Source: an uncultured Bryobacteraceae bacterium
GTDB taxonomy: Bacteria; Acidobacteriota; Terriglobia; Bryobacterales; Bryobacteraceae
Assembly: GCA_937920635.1 (NCBI GenBank)
Contig: CAKZUE010000033.1
Location: 1-64,000 of the forward strand
DNA length: 64,000 bases
Direction of reading: 5' to 3'
Within the stretch, counting starts at the first letter, position 1. Each line of letters starts with the position of its first letter. Below are positions 34,803 to 44,887 of the stretch, piece by piece. Made by a program: the position numbers and the translations under genes. The notes beneath the pieces were generated by a model, which saw only the letters and a list, made by a program, of their open reading frames with translations, was not told the DNA's origin and searched no databases.

Positions 34803-37262
34803 ATGAGCAGCTCGAAAGAGAAGTTGGAATCGCGGCGGCTCCCCATGATGCCCATCCGGGACGTGGTGATCTTCCCGCACATGATGACCCCGTTTGTGGT
34901 GGGAAGGGAATCGAGCGTCCGCGCGCTGGAAGAGGCGCTCGCCACCGACAAGAAGATTTTCCTGGCCACGCAGCACGACGCGTCCGTTGACGACCCGCGC
35001 CCCGAGGACATCTACCAGGTGGGCACGGTGGCCAGCATTGTGCAGTCCGTGCGCATGCCCGACGGCAATATCAAGGTGCTGGTGGAGGGCGTGGAGCGCG
35101 GCAAGATCGTCTCGGTCTCCGAGGAAGAGGGCTTCTTCCGCGTGCTGGTGCGCACGGTTCCGCAGAAGGTGGAGCCGAGCGCGCAACTGGAGAGCCTGAC
35201 GGCGCGCGTGACCTCCCTGTTCGAGCAGTACGTGAAGCTGAGCCAGAACGTCAACTACGAGACGATGATCGCCGCTGTCCGGGTGGACGATCCCGGCAAG
35301 CTGGCCGACACGATCGGCGCGAATCTCCAGTTGACGATCGAAGAGAAGCAGGAACTGCTGGAGATCTTCGATCCCGTCGACCGTCTGACGCGGATCGCCG
35401 ATATGCTCGACATCGAGATTGAGAAGCTCAATGTCGACCGCTCGATCCAGGGCCGCGTCAAACGGCAGATGGAGAAGGCGCAGAAAGAGTACTACCTCAA
35501 CGAGAAGATCAAGGCCATCCAGAAAGAGCTGGGGCACGGCGAGAAGAGCGAGTTCGACGAGCTGCGCAGGCGGATCGACGAATCCGGCATGACCGGCGAC
35601 GCGCGCGACAAGGCGCTGGCGGAGCTGCGGCGGCTGGAGCAGATGCCGCCGATGTCGGCCGAGTCCACGGTGTCGCGCAACTATCTCGAGTGGATGCTGT
35701 CGGTGCCGTGGCAGAAGAAGTCGAAAGAAATCCGCGATCTCCGCTACGCCGAGGAGGTGCTCAACGCTGATCACTACGGGCTGGAGAAGATCAAGGAGCG
35801 GATTCTCGAGTTTCTTGCCGTGCGGCGGCTGGTGAAGAACCCGAAGGGTTCGATCCTGTGCTTCGTGGGACCGCCGGGCGTGGGCAAGACATCGCTCGGC
35901 ATGAGCATCGCCAAGGCGACCGGCCGCAACTTCGTCCGAATGTCGCTGGGCGGCGTGCGCGACGAAGCCGAGATCCGCGGCCACCGGCGCACCTACATTG
36001 GCGCGCTGCCAGGCCAGATCATCCAGATGATGAAGAAGGCCGGCACGCGGAATCCGGTGTTCATGCTCGACGAGGTGGACAAAATGTCCACGGACTTCCG
36101 CGGCGATCCGTCGGCGGCGTTGCTGGAAGTGCTCGACCCCGAGCAGAACCACATGTTCATGGACCACTACCTCGACGTCGAGTACGACCTGAGCGAGGTG
36201 TTCTTCATCGCCACGGCGAACGTGCTGCACACGATCCCGCCGGCGCTCCAGGACCGCATGGAAGTGATCCGGCTGTCGGGCTACACCGAGTTCGAGAAGA
36301 TGGAAATCGCGCGCCGGTTCCTGGTGCCCAAGCAGATGAAGGCCACGGGGCTGGCCGCGGAGCATCTGGAGTTTGAGGACTCCGGATTGATGACGCTGGT
36401 GCAGAACTACACGCGCGAGGCGGGTGTGCGGAACCTGGAGCGCGAAATCGGCAACGTGTGCCGGAAGGTGGCGCGCCAGATCGTGATGGCGGAATCGGCG
36501 GCCGAGCAGGGGAGCGAGAAGAAGGGCGGAAAGAAATCCGGCGTGGTGCACGCCAAGGTGGTCGTTGACGGCGCCAAGGTGCAGCAGTTGCTGGGCCCCC
36601 TCCGGTTCCGCGATCTCGGGACCGAGAAAAAGGCCGAGGTGGGCCTGGCTACCGGTCTGGCATGGACCGAAGTGGGCGGGCAGGTGCTGACCACCGAAGC
36701 GACCATCATGGAAGGCAAGGGGCGTCTGACGATCACGGGCAAGTTGGGTGACGTGATGCAGGAGTCGGCGCAGGCGGCGATGAGCTTCATCCGCTCGCGC
36801 GCGGCGATGCTTGGGCTGCCCCGAGATTTCTACCGCCACCTGGACATCCACGTGCACGTGCCCGAAGGAGCGATTCCGAAGGACGGCCCCTCGGCGGGCA
36901 TTACGATCGCCACGACGCTGGCTTCCGCGCTGACCCGGATTCCGGTGCGCGGGGATCTGGCGATGACAGGCGAAATCACGCTGCGCGGGCGCGTGCTGCC
37001 CATTGGCGGCGTCAAGGAGAAACTGCTGGCGGCGCACCGCCACGGCATCTTCGAGGTGGTGCTGCCGCGGGATAATGAGAAAGATTTGGCCGACGTTCCG
37101 GAAAACATCCGGAGCGAGATGAAAATCCACTTCGTCGAGTGGATGGACGAGGTGCTGAAAATCGCCCTGGCGGGCGATCTGGAGGCGCTGGCCGCGCAGC
37201 CTCCGGCTCATCCCCTGGAGGTGATGCCGGAGATCTCCGTGGACGAGAACCGGGCCCATTGA
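34803..37262 (+). CDS. lon: ATP-dependent protease Lon
   Basis: This 819-residue cytoplasmic protease has the full LonA layout: N-terminal LAN domain from [19 protein letters not shown], a coiled-coil (about 185-260), AAA+ module with Walker A GPPGVGKT (356-363) and Walker [10 protein letters not shown], and the protease domain with catalytic Ser697 in [10 protein letters not shown] and Lys738 in GGVKEK. It degrades misfolded and regulatory proteins. A Lys/Gly-rich insert (EKKGGKKSG) sits just before the protease domain. I see no Shine-Dalgarno sequence before the ATG; the 91-base gap after clpX contains no clear promoter, so read-through from clpX is likely. Confidence 0.98.
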   Translation: MSSSKEKLESRRLPMMPIRDVVIFPHMMTPFVVGRESSVRALEEALATDKKIFLATQHDASVDDPRPEDIYQVGTVASIVQSVRMPDGNIKVLVEGVERGKIVSVSEEEGFFRVLVRTVPQKVEPSAQLESLTARVTSLFEQYVKLSQNVNYETMIAAVRVDDPGKLADTIGANLQLTIEEKQELLEIFDPVDRLTRIADMLDIEIEKLNVDRSIQGRVKRQMEKAQKEYYLNEKIKAIQKELGHGEKSEFDELRRRIDESGMTGDARDKALAELRRLEQMPPMSAESTVSRNYLEWMLSVPWQKKSKEIRDLRYAEEVLNADHYGLEKIKERILEFLAVRRLVKNPKGSILCFVGPPGVGKTSLGMSIAKATGRNFVRMSLGGVRDEAEIRGHRRTYIGALPGQIIQMMKKAGTRNPVFMLDEVDKMSTDFRGDPSAALLEVLDPEQNHMFMDHYLDVEYDLSEVFFIATANVLHTIPPALQDRMEVIRLSGYTEFEKMEIARRFLVPKQMKATGLAAEHLEFEDSGLMTLVQNYTREAGVRNLEREIGNVCRKVARQIVMAESAAEQGSEKKGGKKSGVVHAKVVVDGAKVQQLLGPLRFRDLGTEKKAEVGLATGLAWTEVGGQVLTTEATIMEGKGRLTITGKLGDVMQESAQAAMSFIRSRAAMLGLPRDFYRHLDIHVHVPEGAIPKDGPSAGITIATTLASALTRIPVRGDLAMTGEITLRGRVLPIGGVKEKLLAAHRHGIFEVVLPRDNEKDLADVPENIRSEMKIHFVEWMDEVLKIALAGDLEALAAQPPAHPLEVMPEISVDENRAH

Positions 37263-37825
37263 GGGCGGCATCGGAGCGGCGGCAAAGTGCGTCCGCAAGC
37301 CAGATTCGTGCTGAGCGCAACGGACGCGCGGCAGTTCCCGCCGCCGGGTCTGCCTGAAGTGGCGTTTCTGGGGCGCAGCAACGTAGGAAAATCGACCCTG
37401 CTAAACTGCCTCCTGGGACAGAAGCTGGCCCGCACCTCCAACACGCCCGGCAGGACGCAGGCCGTCAATTTCTTTGAAGTGGACGGCCGGGTGATCTTCG
37501 CCGATCTGCCCGGCTACGGTTATGCTGAGGCCCCGATAGCGGTGAAGAGGGGCTGGCAGGGGCTCGCTGAGAGCTACCTGCTCCACCGCGAAAGTTTGGC
37601 TCTCTGCTTCGTGCTGCTCGACGCGCGGCGCGGATGGATGGAGTCCGATCTCCAGCTCAAGGAGTGGCTGGAGGCGAACTCCCGGCCGTACGCCGTCGTG
37701 GCAACGAAGTCGGACAAGCTGAACCAGAAGGAACGAAACGAAAGCCAGAAAGCCATCCGCGGACCGTACCCGGACGGGGACCTGTTCTGGTTTTCGGGCC
37801 TGACTGGCCAAGGAGTGAAAGAGAT

Positions 37826-39352
<1,527 letters not shown>

Positions 39353-39754
39353 GGCTGTCGCCCATCCGTGCGGCTTTTGTCCTCAGCGCCTCATTGAGCA
39401 GCCTGGAGAACATGCCGCTCGGCCGCCAGGACAGTCTTCGCAGGGCGCATTCATTTCCTTCGTGGCGGAGGCGGTTTCTGTAATCGCCATGACGGAAATC
39501 CAGCGAGACTCAGCCATCTCCTCGAGAGACAAGCCGATCCCATGGTCCTCGGTAGCCTCTTCCGCCAACGGTGCTGAACCCCTGGTTTGTCAGAAGAAAA
39601 TGATTTCTGGTCCGGGGTAATATCTGTCCTTCAATCAAGGACATGGCGGACTTGTATGCGTGCCTCTGTGGCTCGTTTTGTTCTGAATGTGGAACAGAAG
39701 ACATAAATCGCTCCCCCCTTTTTTGTCTGTATCGCATTGAAACAGCGGCACCTG

Positions 39755-39768
39755 TTCCGATATCGGAA
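39755..39768. promoter_or_regulatory. Perfect 14-bp palindrome, candidate operator
   Basis: TTCCGATATCGGAA is its own reverse complement and lies 14 bases upstream of the -35 box of the promoter at 39783. A dimeric regulator could bind there. No local regulator gene is visible. Confidence 0.5.
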
Positions 39769-39782
39769 AAAATCCCCCCCCA

Positions 39783-39811
39783 TTGACCGACAAGTTGAAA
39801 CTGCCTACACT
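39783..39811 (+). promoter_or_regulatory. Strong sigma70-type promoter for the two secreted-protein genes
   Basis: The -35 TTGACC (39783-39788) and -10 TACACT (39806-39811) have the optimal 17-base spacer; transcription would start near 39818. The -35 is directly preceded by a run of eight C residues and one A. The first gene begins at 39882 behind a good AAGGAG. Confidence 0.65.
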
Positions 39812-39881
39812 GGGCCAGTTGTTTGAGCGGCAACCCACTGAATGAGGTTGAGATGCTTCACAGACAGCAGAAGGAGACTCT

Positions 39882-40625
39882 GTGCACCGAGCCAACACAT
39901 TCGCCCAGAGAGTGAAGACGCGTGGCCAAGAGATTGCTTGGCTCATCTGCTGGTCGACGATTCCCGTCTTTGCCGGGATCAATGGCCCAGAACATCCCAT
40001 ACAGATTATTGAGACAAGGGTCGAAAACTATCAGTCTGCGAACGGAATGACGTCAATCACCCTTCAGATGAAAAACTTGACAGCTCAGGTCATAACCGCG
40101 TGGAGCCTTCGCGTGAATCAGAGGTACGCAAATGGCACATCTGAATCCAGCGATTGGCGGGTCGATAGCGTGTCCTCTCTTTTCCCGGGGCGCGAAGTGC
40201 AGGGATGGCAACCCGGAGCCATCCGCTCGGAAAAGGTCTCGGTGTTACGGGCAGCATCCAAGGAGGTGCCCGTTGCGGTGGATGTCGAAGTCCGGATGGC
40301 TGCGATGGAAGATGGTACTGCTGTGGGTGACGCCCGGGAGATCCGTATGCTTGGCGCCGTGCGAAAAGCAATCGCGGAGAGTCAGGAGAGGACAATTGCC
40401 ACCATTGAGAGGGCTCTCCGGGCGCCCTCCCCGGTTGACGAGATGAGGAAGGCGCTTGCCGGGAGAAATGAAGGAGCGGGCATGCAAAGCTTAGACAGTA
40501 TGCAGCAAGTGTACATGATGCTTGAGAAAGGGAGCTCGCCTGAGAGGCTAGCAGAATTCGTAGGAAGGCTGCGCGCGTACCATGCCTTATTGAAAAAGCA
40601 CGCGGCTGTCACGCGAAAGGAGTAG
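39882..40625 (+). CDS. Exported protein of unknown function (beta domain plus helical tail)
   Basis: I do not recognise the family. It has 247 residues with an N-terminal hydrophobic stretch (EIAWLICWSTIPVFAG) that looks like a signal peptide. Residues about 35-160 look like a beta-sandwich (IQIIETRVENYQ, SITLQMKNLTAQVITAWSLRV), resembling Ig-like modules of acidobacterial exported proteins. Residues 165-247 are helical and charged, probably a coiled coil. The GTG start is well supported: AAGGAG ends 5 bases upstream and a strong promoter lies 70 bases away. The next gene begins 3 bases after the stop with its Shine-Dalgarno sequence overlapping this gene's end, so they form an operon. Base composition is lower in GC than neighbours. 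Confidence 0.75.
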   Translation: MHRANTFAQRVKTRGQEIAWLICWSTIPVFAGINGPEHPIQIIETRVENYQSANGMTSITLQMKNLTAQVITAWSLRVNQRYANGTSESSDWRVDSVSSLFPGREVQGWQPGAIRSEKVSVLRAASKEVPVAVDVEVRMAAMEDGTAVGDAREIRMLGAVRKAIAESQERTIATIERALRAPSPVDEMRKALAGRNEGAGMQSLDSMQQVYMMLEKGSSPERLAEFVGRLRAYHALLKKHAAVTRKE

Positions 40626-40628
40626 ATC

Positions 40629-41858
40629 ATGAGATTCTGCGAAGCGGCTGTTGGTATGATGCTGAGCATGGTTGCGGCAAACGGGCAAGTATGCACTACA
40701 AATACTTATCCAGCGGCAGGATCAGTGGAGATTAACTACAACATTACTTATCCGGGAAATCCTACTTGCGCGATTGGGGCGTTGACAAATGCGTTGGCGT
40801 GGAGCGCTGTGTCTAGCGGAATGGCATCGTGTCCGGCGAGATTTATGGAGGCAGGACTCTACTGGGAGTTCAATGTGACATATACGACCGGAGTAATCTC
40901 AGGACCGTCCGGCGCTGGTTGTTGGTTCGGCTATGGCCCAGCGTTGTTCAGTCACGGTTCCGCAGATTGCAGTATGGGCGGGGATGTCTGTAGGGTGGTT
41001 TATCTGGTTCTGCTGGGTGATTTCATACCGATTCCACTTCCAGGTTTCTATGCTCCAGGGCCTATCGTATATTTTGGGGACACGGCATGCTGGCCGGCGG
41101 AAGCGGAGGCGGCAATGACAAGTTGCACTCAATGCCCGGGGAGCCCTCAATATGCTTGTTCCACCGGTGCGCCGACGTGCACGCAGAACGGCTGGAGCGG
41201 TTGTAGTGAGGGTGGAAGTCCGTGTCCATTGCCCCCTCCGAACTGGAACTGCGGGGCTGGGTACACGCTCGCCTGTGGCGCAAGCGGGTGGGTGTGCAGG
41301 TCTGCTGCGAATAGCCCTCTTGTTGTTGATCTGGCTAACGAGGGATTTCATCTCACCGGCTGGCAGGATGGAGTGGAATTCACCTTTGCGCCTGATCTCG
41401 GGAGGGTCAGGACCGGCTGGACTGATTCCGCGTTTCGGAATGGGTTCCTCGTCTTAGACCGGAACGGAAATGGAGTGATCGACAACGGCGGGGAACTCTT
41501 TGGGGACGTGACAGCGCAGCCACAATCAGAGCAGCCGAATGGCTTCAAGGCGCTTGGTGTTTTCGATAGGCGAGACGCCGGCGGCAACGACAACGGTTTC
41601 ATCGATCCTGGGGATCGGGTCTTCTCGAATTTGAGAGTGTGGATCGACGCGAATCATGACGGCTTCAGCCAGACCGAGGAGTTGAAAACGCTGGACGAGA
41701 TGGGCGTGCTGCGGATTGGCCTTCAGTATCACAAGGCTCCGTTCGTGGATGAGCATGGCAACGCATTCAGATACCGCGGAAACATCTGGATGGACAAGAA
41801 GGGCAAGCCCCATGCGGCCGTCTACGACGTCTTCTTCGTCAGCAGGCCCAGCCAGTAA
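40629..41858 (+). CDS. Secreted cysteine-rich protein with C-terminal EF-hand-like calcium-binding domain
   Basis: This 409-residue protein has a signal peptide (about 1-19). Residues 20-225 are unknown and hold about 16 of its 17 Cys, many in short-spaced sets (SCTQCPG, CSEGGSPC), suggesting a disulfide-stabilised extracellular domain; Tyr, Gly, Asn and Thr are frequent. The rest lacks Cys and matches the calcium-binding C-terminal region seen in hemolysin-type and other large secreted proteins: PLVVDLANEGFHLTG, LDRNGNGVIDNGGELFGD, a GNDNGFIDPGD loop and WIDANHDGFSQTEEL, each a DxNxDG-type loop. Function is unknown; binding or adhesion is a guess. AAAGGAG precedes the ATG. About 45 percent GC in bases 40681-40740 (27 of 60 by hand count) contrasts with the GC-rich flanks. 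Confidence 0.8.
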   Translation: MRFCEAAVGMMLSMVAANGQVCTTNTYPAAGSVEINYNITYPGNPTCAIGALTNALAWSAVSSGMASCPARFMEAGLYWEFNVTYTTGVISGPSGAGCWFGYGPALFSHGSADCSMGGDVCRVVYLVLLGDFIPIPLPGFYAPGPIVYFGDTACWPAEAEAAMTSCTQCPGSPQYACSTGAPTCTQNGWSGCSEGGSPCPLPPPNWNCGAGYTLACGASGWVCRSAANSPLVVDLANEGFHLTGWQDGVEFTFAPDLGRVRTGWTDSAFRNGFLVLDRNGNGVIDNGGELFGDVTAQPQSEQPNGFKALGVFDRRDAGGNDNGFIDPGDRVFSNLRVWIDANHDGFSQTEELKTLDEMGVLRIGLQYHKAPFVDEHGNAFRYRGNIWMDKKGKPHAAVYDVFFVSRPSQ

Positions 41859-42073
41859 GCTTTCCCGCAGGCACGCCTTGGGTGAGAAGCATGTATTCTA
41901 TGTGCCCTGATCTATGTTGTCGTGCCTCCGCTGAGACGATCCTGCGGGTGGTTCTGGGATTGCGGCTTGAGAGCGAGTGGCCTTGCGGCGGGCGGCTGTT
42001 CTGAGTCATTGATTTGGCTTTCCGTCAACCTGGTGGGTGGAACGTCGATGGGCCAGCAAGCGAGAATGAGGCG

Positions 42074-43297
42074 ATGCCGCATTGCTCCTCAACTCGCCGC
42101 CGATTCCTGAGTGCCGGGGCGGCGCTGGCGTCCCGGGCAGAAATGCCGCCGGACCTCGCCGCGCCCGCGGGGGTGAAGGAGGACGCGGGTAGTCTCTTTC
42201 CGGCGATCGAGGCGCTCGCGCCGCCGGCGGAGTATCCGCTCTCGTTCCTTCAGCCGCGGTTCCGCAATGTGGAAGTGTGGCGGAGGGAGGCGCGCGCCGC
42301 CGTGTTGGCCGCGCTTGGACCAGCGCCAGCGCCCGTGGCACCGCAGGCGGAGACGCTGGCGCGGTTCGAAGAGCGCGGCGTCGTGTTCGAAAAGCTTCTC
42401 TTCTCCACTGCGCCGGGCGTGCGCGTGCCCGCGTACCTGCTGCGGCGCAAGGATCTGACGAAGCCCGCGCCGGCGGTGGTCGATCTGCACTCGCATGGGG
42501 GGATGTTCCTGTTCGGCAAGGAAAAGGTAATCGACTTTGGGGACAACCACCCGGCCATGCACGAGTATCACGCCGTGAATTATGGCGGCCGGCCGACGGC
42601 CACGGAGCTGGCGCGCCGCGGCTATGTGGTCATCACCATCGACGCCTTCCCCTTTGGCGAGCGGCGCTATGTGGCGCCCGGCGAACTGCCCGCTGGCTGG
42701 GACCGCGCGAAGCTCAGCATGGATGACGTGCGGAGGCTGAACGCGCAGTGCCGCGCGAAGGAACCGGCGATCGTGAAGACGCTCGCCTATGCGGGGCTCA
42801 CGTGGCCCGGCGTCACCGCATGGGACGACATCCGGACGGTCGATTATCTCTGCACACGGCCCGAGGTGGACGCAAAGCGCATCGGCTGCGTGGGTGTTTC
42901 TTTCGGCGGCTGGCGCTCGCTGTTCCTGGGATCGCTCGACGACAGGATTCGCGCGTGCTGCATTGCGGGGTTCATGTCCACCGTGCGGCCGATGATGAGG
43001 GCGCACATGGACACGCACTCATTTGTGCATTTCGTGCCCGGGTTGCACCTTCACATGGATTTGCCGGATGTGGCCGGCCTGCGCGCGGGCCGGCCGCTGA
43101 TGGTGCTTCAGTGCCGCAACGACGCGCTGTTCCCGCCGGAAGGGATGCAGGCTTCGGTGGACAAGCTGGCGGCGATTTTCGCCAAGGCGGGCGCGAAAAA
43201 TCTCTTCGCCGCGCGTTTCTACGACGGGCCGCACCGCTTCGATGTGCCCATGCAGGAAGATGCTTTCGCGTGGCTGGACCGGTGGCTGAAGCCGTAG
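42074..43297 (+). CDS. Exported alpha/beta hydrolase, acetyl-xylan-esterase/dienelactone-hydrolase-like
   Basis: This 407-residue protein has a twin-arginine-like signal (STRRRFLSAGAALAS), which places it in the periplasm. The fold is an alpha/beta hydrolase: oxyanion region VVDLHSHGG, nucleophile Ser276 in GVSFGGW, Asp350 in QCRNDALFP and His387 in DGPHRFDVP complete a triad in the right order. Large insertions (about 150-250) are typical of the acidobacterial acetyl-esterase-like proteins. A carbohydrate esterase role is likely but not proven. GAGG lies just before the ATG at 42074; the frame extends 20 codons upstream without support. The stop abuts the stop of the convergent aat gene. Confidence 0.85.
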   Translation: MPHCSSTRRRFLSAGAALASRAEMPPDLAAPAGVKEDAGSLFPAIEALAPPAEYPLSFLQPRFRNVEVWRREARAAVLAALGPAPAPVAPQAETLARFEERGVVFEKLLFSTAPGVRVPAYLLRRKDLTKPAPAVVDLHSHGGMFLFGKEKVIDFGDNHPAMHEYHAVNYGGRPTATELARRGYVVITIDAFPFGERRYVAPGELPAGWDRAKLSMDDVRRLNAQCRAKEPAIVKTLAYAGLTWPGVTAWDDIRTVDYLCTRPEVDAKRIGCVGVSFGGWRSLFLGSLDDRIRACCIAGFMSTVRPMMRAHMDTHSFVHFVPGLHLHMDLPDVAGLRAGRPLMVLQCRNDALFPPEGMQASVDKLAAIFAKAGAKNLFAARFYDGPHRFDVPMQEDAFAWLDRWLKP

Positions 43298-43903
43298 CTA
43301 GAAAGCGGGAAACCGGCAGTCGAGCTGGAGCGCCGCGCGCAGGCGCGCCTGATAATCGTCCTTTGAGATCTCCGCTGTCCCGAACTGCGCCAGATGCGGC
43401 GTCCAGTACTGCACATCGAACAGCGCGAAACCGGCGGCGCGCAGCCGCTCGAGCAGGGTGACGAGCGCCACTTTGGACATGTCCGTCACGCGGTGGAACT
43501 TCGATTCAGCGAAGAACGCGCCGCCCAAATGCACGCCGAAGATGCCGCCGGCGAGCTGATCGCCGATCCAGACTTCGACAGAGTGCGCCTTGCCGCGGCG
43601 GTGCATCTCATCGTACACGGCGCGCAGCTTCGGCGTGATCCAGACGCCGGGGCGCGCCGCGCAGGCCTGCACGACTTCCGAGAACGCCCTGTCCGCCGTG
43701 ATCGAGAAACCGCCGCGGCGCAGCGTGCGGCGCAGCGAAGAAGGCACGTGGAAGGAGTCCAGCGGGATGATGCCGCGCGGGTCGGGCTGATGCCAGGTGA
43801 AGGCGCGCTCGCCTTCATGCCCCATGGGAAAGATGCCGCTGCGGTAGCCTTCTTCGAGCGACTCGCAGGTGACCGAGAACGTGACTTTGACAATGTCGAT
43901 CAC
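43298..43903 (-). CDS. aat: Leucyl/phenylalanyl-tRNA-protein transferase
   Basis: This 201-residue cytoplasmic enzyme transfers Leu or Phe from tRNA to proteins with N-terminal Lys or Arg, marking them for ClpAP. Family landmarks are YRSGIFPMG, the FTWHQPDPRGIIPLD stretch, VPSSLRRTLRR, GGIFGVHLGGAFFAESKFH and DVQYWTPHLAQFG. Two segments differ from the usual consensus as I recall it: ESKF where most have ESMF, and QYWTPHL where most have Q-(M/V/W)-x-TPHL. So it is a divergent but probably active member. The GTG start follows GAGGGG closely. Confidence 0.92.
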   Translation of the reverse strand: MIDIVKVTFSVTCESLEEGYRSGIFPMGHEGERAFTWHQPDPRGIIPLDSFHVPSSLRRTLRRGGFSITADRAFSEVVQACAARPGVWITPKLRAVYDEMHRRGKAHSVEVWIGDQLAGGIFGVHLGGAFFAESKFHRVTDMSKVALVTLLERLRAAGFALFDVQYWTPHLAQFGTAEISKDDYQARLRAALQLDCRFPAF

Positions 43904-43935
43904 AGCCCCTCGTTCACGCGCGGGCGCGATCCGGA

Positions 43936-43941
43936 TAGAAT
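43936..43941 (+). promoter_or_regulatory. -10-like TAGAAT at leaderless start
   Basis: TAGAAT ends 6 bases before ATG 43948. TTCACG (43913-43918), a partial -35, lies 17 bases upstream, which makes this the best-formed of the short-spaced promoters in the window. Confidence 0.5.
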
Positions 43942-43947
43942 GCGCCC

Positions 43948-44883
43948 ATGAAGTTATCAGCTCTTCTCGTCCTGGCGGCGGCCTGCGCTATCGGCGCCGA
44001 CCTCCGGCTGGGCATTGTGGGCACGGACACTTCGCACGTCATCGCGTTTACCACTATTCTGAACGACCCGAACCACAAGGATCACATTCCGGGGGCGCGA
44101 GTCGTGGCGGCCTACAAGGGCGGGAGCCGTGATCTGCCGTCCAGTTGGGACCGCGTGGAGAAATACGCGGCGGAGCTCGAATCGAAGTTCGGCGTCGAAA
44201 TCGTGCCGGACATCGCCACGCTGCTCGGCAAGGTGGACGCGGTGCTGCTCGAAAGCGTCGACGGGCGCGTGCACCTGGCTCAGTTCCGCGAGATCGCACG
44301 GTCCGGCAAGCCCGTGTTCATCGACAAGCCGCTGGCGTCGACGCTCGAAGATGCGCGGGAGATCGCGCGCATTGCGCAGAAGTACGGCGTGCCGTGGTTC
44401 AGTTCGTCGGCGCTGCGGTACTCCTCCCTGCTGCCCGAACTGAAGAAGGATCGCGTGGACGGCGCCCTTGTCTGGGGGCCCGGGCCGCTGGAGCCGACGC
44501 ATCAGCTCGATCTGTCCTGGTATGGAATCCATGCCGTGGAGATTCTGTACACGCTGATGGGCACGGGCTGCGAAGAGGTGACGCGGACTTACGCGGCTGA
44601 TGCCGAGATCGTCACGGGGCGCTGGAAGGACGGCCGGGTGGCGGCAATCCGGCTGACGAGGCCGTATGGCGGCTATGGGGCCGTTGCATTTGCGGGCAAG
44701 GAGATCCGGCAATCGCAGAAGGATCTCTATACGGGCTACCGCGGCCTGGTCGAAAGGATCGTGGAGTTCTTCCAGTCCCGGGTGCCGCCGGTGCCGCAAC
44801 AGGAAACGCTGGAAATGTTTGCTTTCATGGACGCCGCCCAGCGCAGCCGGGAAGCGGGCGGCGCGCCGGTGAAGCTGCGCTGA
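43948..44883 (+). CDS. Exported Gfo/Idh/MocA-like protein with altered cofactor loop
   Basis: This 311-residue protein has a Sec-type signal (ALLVLAAACAIGA) followed at once by a Rossmann-like start, LRLGIVGTDTSHVIAF. The usual GxGxxG is replaced by GTDTSH, so NAD(P) binding is doubtful. The later family motif is kept: a FIDKPLASTLEDAREIARIA segment, equivalent to EKPxA. The C-terminal domain is short, with GIHAVEILYTLMGTGCEEVTR and FAFMDAAQRSREAGG. It may be a periplasmic sugar-binding or redox-inactive relative. It starts 44 bases after the aat start, divergent, and is followed after 4 bases by the membrane-protein gene. Confidence 0.85.
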   Translation: MKLSALLVLAAACAIGADLRLGIVGTDTSHVIAFTTILNDPNHKDHIPGARVVAAYKGGSRDLPSSWDRVEKYAAELESKFGVEIVPDIATLLGKVDAVLLESVDGRVHLAQFREIARSGKPVFIDKPLASTLEDAREIARIAQKYGVPWFSSSALRYSSLLPELKKDRVDGALVWGPGPLEPTHQLDLSWYGIHAVEILYTLMGTGCEEVTRTYAADAEIVTGRWKDGRVAAIRLTRPYGGYGAVAFAGKEIRQSQKDLYTGYRGLVERIVEFFQSRVPPVPQQETLEMFAFMDAAQRSREAGGAPVKLR

Positions 44884-44887
44884 AGCC

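Larger units (their letters stand above)
39353..39881. other. Intergenic region after rho, 529 bp, lower GC, regulatory signals
   Basis: The stretch is visibly less GC-rich than its neighbours and has homopolymer runs (C6T6 near 39713-39724, A6 then C8 near 39767-39781). It contains a 41-base imperfect hairpin (39578-39618; ACCCC/GGGGT, GG/CC and CAGAA/TTCTG pairs), a palindrome (39755-39768) and a promoter (39783-39811). One short minus-strand frame (39383-39568, TTG start) ends in a Cys-rich tail, but I cannot support it as a gene. Confidence 0.6.

Noticed and set aside
34680-37298. Very long open frame antisense to lon
   Set aside because: Its translation is dominated by His, Arg and Leu, as expected from the reverse of a GC-rich coding strand, while lon is unmistakable.
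39353-39400. Factor-independent terminator right after rho
   Set aside because: GGGCTGTCGCCC forms only a 4-bp stem with no T run directly after it.
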